From: Tenrec ecaudatus
Lineage: Eukaryota; Chordata; Mammalia; Afrosoricida; Tenrecidae
NCBI RefSeq assembly: GCF_050624435.1
Contig: NC_134535.1
Span: 130,915,731-130,979,730 of the forward strand
Direction of reading: 5' to 3'
DNA: 64,000 nt
Numbering within the stretch: position 1 is the first letter of the stretch; each line of letters opens with the position of its first letter. The notes beneath the pieces were generated by a model, which was not told where the DNA came from, did no database searches, and saw only the letters and a list, made by a program, of their open reading frames with translations. The position numbers and the translations under genes were made by a program. Shown piece by piece: positions 11,191 to 20,300 of the stretch.

Positions 11191-14100
11191 TAAAAACATG
11201 CTAAAAACATGGTGTTAAGTAAGCCGGGACCAGGACGGAGGTGGAGCAGGGAGTGACACTGCAAGCAGAAAAGTGCATGTGAAACCCACAGGCAAGCTGT
11301 CCCAATCTGCCCCAGGGGTGGCTGGGCAGAGGTCTCCCCGAGTACCCTCCTGACTGCATTCCTGCATGAGGGGGAAATGGAGGATGTGAACTTGGGGGGG
11401 GGGGGGGCGGGGAGCAAGGGACCAGACGGACTCTGAAGCAGATGGACAAGGAATGGCCCTGAGCCCCCAGCTCCCATCCTCTACCAAGTCCCTGCTAGAT
11501 AGCACCTCCACCAGTGGGTGGGCAGGGGAGCTGGAAAGGAGGGCACACCCACCTCCACCGCTGGACTGCTCTTGAGCCACCAAAGCAGAGCCAGAGTGTC
11601 TGCAAGGGGGCCTGTGGTCTGGGGCGGGGTGGGCTCCCCGCCTCCCTGCTGACGGGTGGGGGTGGGCAGCAGAGGAGCAGCTGCAGGTGAGGGGCAGTGA
11701 GTAGAGACTTGTGCCCAACCCCTGCAGCCCACTCTCTGAACGGGACAGTCCCAGGCCTGCCCCCACACCCTCTGTGACAACCGCAGGCAGCAGATGGGTG
11801 AGTCTGCATCTGACGTTCCTTACACCATCTCAAGATGGTGGGGACTGCTGAGTCAAGCCAGCAAACTGCTTGCATGGGGCCTGCTGGAAGGAACTCCAGC
11901 AGGAGGAGCTGAGGGAGGGGAGACTCAAGTCAGGCACAGCCCAGAAGGCGCTGACCATTGGCGCCTCCCAACAGCCTTCCTGCATGGCCTGGGGGACATC
12001 GCAGAGACCTTGTCCCAGTGTAGACCCAGCCAGGTGGCTAACAGCGGAGCCCAGAGCGGAGGCGGGGGGGGGGGGGGAAAGCAGGGTGGTGACCTATGGG
12101 AAGGGCTAAGGGTGGGGTCTGGTGGGAAAGGAGGGGCCTGTAGCAGATGCGCCAGGGCCAGAGGATGCTGAGGGCCAGCCGGCTCCTGCTGCACTAGGTG
12201 TTTGCTGTTGAATTTTAACAAAAATGAAAAACATATTGCATTGGTAGGCATAAACAAACCCACTAGTCCCCACCCCAGCAGAAAAACTAACTGCCCCAGC
12301 AGGCCCCACAGCGCTGCCTGAAGGCATTTGCCCCATGTCTCTGCAGCAGTCTGCTCCATGCTCACTTTGGGGTTCCTGGCCGGCAGGCAGCCGAGGCTTC
12401 GCCTGCCTGACCAGGAAGATGGGCCAGAGAGGGAGAGAGGCAGCTGTGTCTTACTGCCGCCACGATGGGAAGTGGCCTGGGTGCTGCCCAGCTCTCCGAG
12501 ACAGCCCTGCTCTCCACCTTCACCCTGACCACCCCGCAAAAAGCATGAATACTGAAACACACCCCAAAGTCCGATTCTCCTGGTCCCGGTGGGCACGGTA
12601 TTAAGGTGAATAGATGAGTTGCGGGGAGGTCGTGGCTTGGATCTTAGAACAGGATGCTGGAGAAGAAACCATCCCCAGCAGGAAATGCCAGTCACGGGCT
12701 AATTCTTAGAGATACAAGACAGCTGCCCACACAGGGGCCCCACCAGCCTGGGGCTAGCTGGGGGTAAGCATTTTCTAGCTTAGTCCCAAGGATTCTTGAC
12801 TGACTTTAACTGCGAGCAATGTTCTCCCATGCCAGCTGAGGTTAGATCCTCCTGCGGCCGGTCGCCCCGCCTTGCATCGCACACCAGGACTTCAGGCCAT
12901 GGGCCAGCTGTAACAAGATCCAGTCCGACTGCTCTGTCACCGATCCGGGAGGTCCCCCATGCGCCCCAAGGCCCCGCCATTGAACTGGCTGAGCTCCAAG
13001 GAAGATGTGGATCGAGACCCAATGGGCAGCTTGCTCCCCTCTTCCCAGCTGGGCAATCAGGCAGCGAGCGTGGTTCTGGCTGGGACGGCCTCCTGGTGGT
13101 CACGGTCCTCTGACACCGTCCGAGCAGCGGACACCAAGGGCTGCTCCCCCTTCCAGGAGCAATGTAAGAAGTGAGCAGCAGCTGAACTAGAGAGGTATTT
13201 GAATTTCTAGCAGGAATGTCTGTGAGAGAATCGGTGTGCAGGAGGACCGGGCGCGGGGCTGCCCATAGGACAGAAGGAAGGGAAGCCCCCGGGGGCTGCA
13301 GAGGGCAGAAGGGAGGGATGTGGGCAGAAAGTGGAAGGACCCTCGCAGTCTGGCGGCATCCCCGGCAAAGGCGCTGCTCCGAGCGGAATCCTCTTCCTTG
13401 CTCTGCCTGCATCTTCAGAGGCTCTTCCAGGGCCTTCCACCCCAGCGCAGGGTCCCAGGCGCCAGGGCAGGGAGCACCATCCTCATGCTGCTCCCCCTCA
13501 GTGCGTCAGGGCAAAGCAGCAAAGGCCTGGCCGTCTCACCCCAAGGCCTCCTGAGCGTGGCACAGTGGTTTGTCCTGATGGAAACTGGGCAGTGTCCTTT
13601 CCCCACCCACCCCATCCCCCAACCCAAGGAGGGATAGGGGAGGTGGTGTCAGAAAATCAAACCATTAAAGAAACCGATGCAGTAAAAAGTTATAAATCAG
13701 AAAGCTAACCCTAAACGTATCTGTGAGATAATATTCCTGAATAATCATAATCGGAGTAAATTAAAATAAAAAAGTTACACTGGATAAGGTATAAAAAGCC
13801 TGGGCAAGATGCTCCCAGGGGTCTGGCCTGGCCTGGGCAGGGCCCCCACCACACACAAACACACACATACACACACACCCCACCAGTCCCTGCAATCCCC
13901 ATTGGGTGGCATGGGCAGCAATGGTGTCTGCAGAGACAGTCTCCCATCTGGAGGGACGTGTCAGTGTGCGCAGAGGCAGGGGCAGAAACTCGCCAGTGCC
14001 AGGGGGCATGCCTCCTCCAGCCGGCCCCAGCCCACCCCGTCTTCTTTGGCAAATACACTGATGCAGGAGGGAAAGTGCAGCGCCCCGGCTCCCCGAGGTC

Positions 14101-14311
14101 TCTGCTCCCCGCTGCCGCCTCCTCCTCCCTGTCCTCCACCATGGGAAGTCTCAGGCCAGCCGGGTGGGTGGGCAGGGAGCGGGGAGGGCGGGCGGCGGGG
14201 AGGTGGGTGCAGGGTCAGCAGTCTGGAGAATGCGGGCAGCCAACACAAAGCTCAAATCTTCTTCCCTCGGACAGTGTCTGGCTGGGGAGCTGGGGCGCTC
14301 CTTGCCGCCGC
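11165..14311 (-). other. TSPAN9: TSPAN9 3' untranslated region (probable extent)
   Basis: About 3.1 kb left of the stop codon is free of SINE or LINE copies, whereas both flanks carry SINEs (10794-10925 and 14541-14740). This suggests selection on an exon. The part next to the stop is very GC-rich. A sharply AT-rich island lies at about 13650-13800, and a CA repeat at 13848-13880. Long ORFs on both strands here reflect GC content. The left end is inferred from the poly(A) signal at 11185-11190; an earlier end cannot be excluded, though no AATAAA was found in the region on this strand. Confidence 0.65.
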
Positions 14312-14383
14312 TCACGCGTCGTATTTCTTCCCCGTCCGGTGAATGTGTTGGAAGAGGGTCATGGAGAAGGCCATGCCCAGAAT
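14312..14383 (-). CDS. TSPAN9: TSPAN9 last coding exon (residues 217-239 and stop)
   Basis: The 72 coding bases encode the rest of TM4 (ILGMAFSMTLFQH) and the cytoplasmic tail IHRTGKKYDA, then TGA (complement of 14312-14314). The acceptor is a CTTTCAG-type site at 14384-14390. This terminal exon continues into the 3'UTR. Intron 6 before it is 2939 bases and holds three SINEs. Confidence 0.97.
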   Translation of the reverse strand: MLGMAFSMTLFQHIHRTGKKYDA

Positions 14384-17300
14384 CTGAAAGATGTGGGGGG
14401 CAGGGGGACGCTCAGTTCGGGCCCTGGGCCTGAGGCTGACCTCCACCCCAAAGCCTCCGCCGAAAGCGGGGCGACTAGCGCAAGCGGACACAGCCCGGGG
14501 GAGCCTAAGGACATGGTGAAATGGAGCCTGTCACCAGGGGGGGCGTCCCTGGAAGGTGCAAAGGGCTAAGATGCCCGCTGCTGGCCGGTGGGCTGGAGGC
14601 TCGAGTTACCCACGGGGATCCCGGAAGAAAGGCCTGGCGACCTACGTCCAAGAAACCAGCCACTGAAGGTCCCCAGGGAGCACAGCGCCACACTGAGCAC
14701 CGCAGGGCCACCACGAGCCGGAAGTGACTCAGTGGCAACAGTGCGCACGCGCGTGCGTCATGTGCGCGTGCGTGTGCGTGTACGTGCGTGTGCGTGCATG
14801 CTTACAATGACCTGGAGCCTCCGGGAGAGGTGGCTGACCGTGAGCAGTGCATGCGCTCACATCAAAAAGGGCAGCTGGCCTGGGAGCTGGAGGGACAGGG
14901 GAACGGAACGCTGACGCTGAGCCCTCTGAGGGGCTCGGGAAGAGTGAAGCCATCCCTTCAATGGCAGCAGGTTGGGGAGCCCTGGTGGCGCAGCGGGTTA
15001 AGAGTTCAGCCACTAACCACGAGGTCAGCAGTTTGGAACCACCAGCCGCTCGCACCAAGGAAGAAAGACGTGACTTTCTACTCCCCCACGAAAAAGTTAT
15101 TTACAGTCTCAGAAACCCATGGGCCGCGGGGAGTCAATGTCAAGTTGAGTTGGGGTTTTATTTGTTTGGGCAGATGTTGGCTTATCGGTTATACTTTTGT
15201 TATTGTCAAACCCTGGGCCCTGGATGGGCGAGAGCCCAGGAAGCACTGGAGGCAGAAGGAAGCCAGCTTGTGACCCCGCGGATGGGTCATGACACTGTGT
15301 GCCTTCCATGGACCTGTGGCCCCGGCCTGGCATCGGGCGGCGGCCAGGAGGCGATGTTCAGGGCTGGGGGCCGGATCCTGGGCTGGGCCTGCAGCAGGCA
15401 GCTGCGATGTCCCCATGCTCGGTGAGGAGCCAGCAGCGGCCATCTGCACGTGAATGCTTAGATCAGTGTTTCCCAAAGTGAGCATACCGCCCCCTGGTGG
15501 CGGGGGGCGGGCTGCAAAAGCAGATAGCTGCACTTTTCCCCAGATGACACAGGGCTGGCTGAAGGATAGGAGCCCCCAGGGGTTTAGTGGTTATGAGTTG
15601 GACTGCGATCTGTAATGTCAGCAGTTCGAAACCAGCAGCCACTCTGCAGAAGAACGATGGGGCTTTCTACTGTCATGAAGTCTCAGAAACCCACAGAGGC
15701 AGTTCTACCCTCCCCTAAAGGGTCACCATGAGTCTGAATTGATGTGATGGCAGTGAGTTTGCCAGGGGGTGGCAATTAATAAAGGACTTTCTTTTCGGAA
15801 AGAAGGTGGTAGATCACACAATTTTGGGAGCCTGTGTTCTTAGATAAACCGCAGACCTGAATAGGCCCCCAAGGACCCAGAGTGCAGGAGCCTGGTAAGA
15901 AAGATAACTTTACGCATAGCCTACTGGACCAACCAATCGGGTCAATGCTTCCAGGACACTCAGACCCTGAAGATACCTGGTCCCCAGACAAGGAACCACC
16001 ATAAGTCTGGACAAACAAGGAGGCCAAGAGATGCTCCTTCCCTGGAAGAACCATCTGTGCATCTTACCAGGGCTCCTGCTCCCCACCAGCCACTCAGGCC
16101 TTGGCCCTGGGAAGGAAGGATAGCCGGCATCAGGCCTGGACCCCTCCTCCTCGCTCTCCACCAACTAGGCTGCTGCTGTTAGCGGCTCTCAAGTCTGCCC
16201 TGACACTGGCAGGAAGCATTGTCTGGCCCTGAGCCAGCCCCACGATGGACTGTGAATTGGACCGCTGGGCTCCATGGGGGTCACTGGCTGATTTCTCAGA
16301 AGCAGATCGCCAGGCCTTTCCTCCGAGTCCATCTTCATCTAGTGGCGCCGCCCACAGTGTCCAGCATCACAGCAGTGCACCACGGAAGGGCAGGTGGGGG
16401 CTGCCCGAGGTGCCGTGGCTGAGATGGAAACACGTGTCTCCCACCTGGCAGTGAGCACACTGGCCTAAACGGCTGCAAGAACAGCGACCAGCGACTCCGG
16501 GCTTCCTATGCACCTTCGGCTGCCCTTGGCACTGATGTGCATCAAACCTACTCGAGGCTAAGGCACTGCTGCCAGCCAGTGGCACTGTTATCTTACCCAT
16601 CATCATGCTGTGGAAACTAGGGCACAGTGAAGCTAAGTCTCTTACCCAAGTCATGTTTGTTAGTAAATAGGGGGCCAGGGCTGACCTCCCGGGAGGCTGG
16701 CTGGGAGGCTGCCTGAGGATGTGGGTGTACTCTGGGGCAGTACAGGTGGTCCCCAACTTCCACCCACGGGGGTCCATTCTGACAGCCCCATCATGCGCTG
16801 CCACATAAGTAGGATCCCCCCCCCTTTTTTTAAGTTTGCATCATTATGGCCTTTTTTATGATCACTGTCTCTATAAACCTGATCTTTGTTTGTCTTTAGG
16901 GGCTGGTAACATGGCATAACCTATTGGGCTATTTTAATTCATGCACACATAGTACAAACAATAAGATGTACCCCTCCATCGCCCCCTAAAAACAAAAACA
17001 GGCCGTCCATTCGTAACTCAACTACGCTGTAAGTCAGGAACACCTGTAGTAAGCAGTCCCTATGGATCTGGGGACAATGATGTTGAGAATAAGCGCCCAC
17101 GTGTGTTACATGCAGCGCCCACCGTGCCCCCGGCTCGGAAGGAGCGCGAGGAGGTGGGTTCAACCTGGCCTGGTCTGGCCCAGCAGAGAAGTGTGTGGGC
17201 TCTGGGCAGCCTGAGGTTAAGACCTGGCTCCTCTGGGCGCTAACTTAGGACCTCCTTCCCGTTTCATTGTCCTCCCTGGCTCGGGGGGTGGGGGGTGTGC

Positions 17301-20300
17301 TAGGTCCTGGCGCCCCTCTTACCTGCATGATAAGGATGCACATTCCCACCGTGCCAAGCACGTGCTTGTGGTCATCAAACCACATCTTCACCTTCTCGTA
17401 GCAGCCCTGGGGGGCAAGGGTCACATGGTGAAGGTCCTGCCCAGCACCCACCTCATATTCCCCCCTCAGTTCCTGAGCCCACCCCTGGTCCTAATGAGCC
17501 CCACTGCACAGCCTCAGGTCCCACCCTCCTTACCCCCTCCCGCTCTTCCAGCTGTGGGTCCAGCCTCCCTCTACTTGCTGCCTGTTAGCTACAGTCCCAG
17601 GCAGCCCCCCCACCCCTCCTCACACAGGTGAGAGAGAGTGAGTCAGAGTCACAAGGCCGTCCTCACCGTCTTCCACAGTGGGGTGGTGGCATTCCGACCA
17701 CAGCCCTGGGAGTTCTCCATACAGCAGCGGTCCGGAACCATGTTCTCTCCCAGCACGGGGAACCAGTCCGTGTAGTCAGTGACGCCACAGCACCGCATCT
17801 GCCAGCAGGGATGGAGAGAGGGGTGTTAGAACATGCCTGGAGCAGGGTCCACCTGTTCTGGACCCAGCCCCGCCCTCCTCTGGCCCCACCCCATCTGGGC
17901 TCGGCTTTGTGGGAGGGGGTAAGGGCCTTGGGCCCCTCCTTTGTGCCCCGCAGGGAAGGCAGGGTTGCAGCAGCTATGGGCTGTGTGAGTGCTCCCAGGG
18001 GGCGGCCAGCTGGCCCCTCGGGTCTGTAGAGGCATGTTTTATTCTTCAAACCAGCGCCTCTTGGCCTGAACCAGGCTCCAATCAACAGGGAGGACAACCT
18101 GTTCTTAACATAAAATCTGTGGTCCGTCCAGGAGCTTCAGAGAGCAAAGACCAGAGAGCAATTACCCTTAGTAATTACGCCCTGAACTCGCCCGCCGCCC
18201 CATCAGCTGCTGTGTCCGGGCCCTGTTCCTTGCTGGGTGGCCAGCTGACCCAGCCACGCAGGCAGATGGCACCCTGGGGCTTAGCTCCCCACGGGCTATG
18301 ATTCAGAAGGCATGGGCTCCCCTGGGTCAAGAACCCAGAGCCCCCACTGGGCTGAGGCCCAGCAGGTGGGCAGAGAGACTGCAGGCCTGACCTCGGCCTG
18401 GATGATGTTCCAGGCGTTTTTGAGCCCCACGTTGTTCTCCGTGTTGTACAGCAGTAGGCCCTCCTTCAAGTCCTTCTGGGCATTCTCATTCACCTGTCAG
18501 GCGAGGGCAAACAGGACAGGGTGGTGGGGACCAGGTGGGCTGAAGGGGAGGGGCTAGGCTGGAAGACCCTCCCACCCCGAAGGCTCTGTTGGCCCAGGGG
18601 CTGCTCAGAGAGGATGTGGGTTCTGGCTTCCAGCTCCAGCCTGCAGTCCTCCCTGATGGACGTGCCACTGACCCCCAGGGGAGCTAAGTTCTTAGGCTAG
18701 GGCTGGGGTACCAGTAAGAGAAACACTGCCTGAGCGAGATCCTCATCTGCCCAGGCCCACTCTGTGGCCCATTCCCAGTGTCAGGCCTCTGGCCCTCTAG
18801 TCAAAACAGCCTCACAAGACGTGCAACGGCTGGTGCTATGTGAGATGCAACTTTACAACCATTTACAAAACTACGCCCTAAGTGTGAGCGGGTGGCTGCA
18901 TTGAGCAGTGCACGGGATCCGGCCTCTGCTTCCTCACCTGTGATGCCTGAATACCAGGATCCACCCCAGCGGTTCTCAACCTGGGGGTCGAACGACCCTT
19001 TCACAGGGGTTGCCCGATTCATAGCAGTAGCAAAATGACAGCTATGAAGTGGCAACGAAAATAATGTTATGGTGGGGGGGTCACCACCACATGAGGAACT
19101 GGATGAAAGGGCCGCGGCATGAGGAAGGTTGAGGACCCCTGATCTACCCCATGGGAAGAAAGGAAAGTGCTCGTACAGCGAGCGAAGAAGAGAGCTAGTG
19201 CAAAGGAGTCACTCAGTATCTGTTGTGACGTCTCCCCTCTTACAAGTGCAAAGCCAGAGAAGGGCTGTTTCCCACTGTAACAAAGCCCCGAACTTGCAGG
19301 GAGTGGCTTGAGAAGCCACTTCAAGAATCCAAGGGACAGACTGCCATAGGCCAATGATGGCGGCCCTCTAGGCCAGGGCAGAACTGCCCCCGGAAGGATT
19401 CCACGACGGTCAATCTTTAGAGAAACAGTAAAAACCCACTGCTATTCGGTCGATTTTGACTCATAGCAACCCTCTACAGGGTTTCCTCTACATCTTCACA
19501 AGGAGCCTGGTGGCACAGTGGTTATGCTTTGGGCTACCATCTGCAAGGTCAGCAGTTCAAAATCACCAGCCATTCTGGAAGAGAAGAATGAGGCTTTCTA
19601 CTTCCATAAAGAGTCACAGCCTCAGAAGCCCACACAGATAGTTTTACCCTGTCCCATAGGGTCGCCATGAGTCAGAATCGACTGGGCAGACGGCCTCATC
19701 TTTCTTCCTTGGAGCAGCTGGCAGGTTTGAACCGCAATCCTTGTGATTAACTGTCCAGTGCTTAGCCATCAGTGCCAAAGCAGATTCTCCTCCCAGGGGC
19801 AGCTGGCAGTTTCAAACTGCTGACCTGTCAGTGGGCAGTTGAGTGTATAAGCACGTACCCCACCAACACCTACTGCGTAAGGGACAGAGTGCTGCGGAGC
19901 ACTCGGCCACTCATTCCAGGTGGCACGAAGAATGCGGGCCTCCCATCTGACAGCAAACTACCCCGAAGGCTGAGGTCACCCACGGTCACCCCCATCTTCC
20001 TGAACTTGAGGAGTAGGCTGAGCCTAGGAACAGCCCCTCTGTTTTCCACAGTCTCGCTACTCACCAGCATCATCTGGAAAGTTCACCTTGTTTTCTGATG
20101 GATCATTCAGTCCATCACCTGGGGCGGGGATGGGGGTGAGGGGGGGGGATCCTGCCTCTCAAGTGCTGCCATTGACCTACGCTTGAACCACTTGTGGTGG
20201 GAGCTCCCCACGGAAGCCCCTTCTGCCCCTCGGTGATTTCACATAGTCCCCGTCCTACGACTACACAAATACTTATCGCTCCCATTCGCTGCACCCCAGT

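Larger units (their letters stand above)
14384..17322 (-). other. TSPAN9: TSPAN9 intron 6
   Basis: The 2939-base intron carries a variant AfroSINE with an alternating purine-pyrimidine tail, two full AfroSINEs (14975-15152, 15569-15760), a hAT-like end at 15464, and MIR pieces at 16570-16690 and 17190-17250. The remainder is unique, with nothing recognised. Confidence 0.85.

Noticed and set aside
11925..12695. 256-residue minus-strand ORF
   Set aside because: Lies in the TSPAN9 3'UTR and includes a reading of the poly-G/poly-C tract. No recognisable family.
14975..15050. tRNA-gene-like heads with A and B boxes (here and in other SINEs)
   Set aside because: They belong to AfroSINEs. Head, body and tail order is constant, and no cloverleaf with acceptor stem can be closed.
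18392..18493. GTG at the exon start as an initiation codon
   Set aside because: It is the Val111 codon directly after a CAG acceptor, inside TSPAN9.
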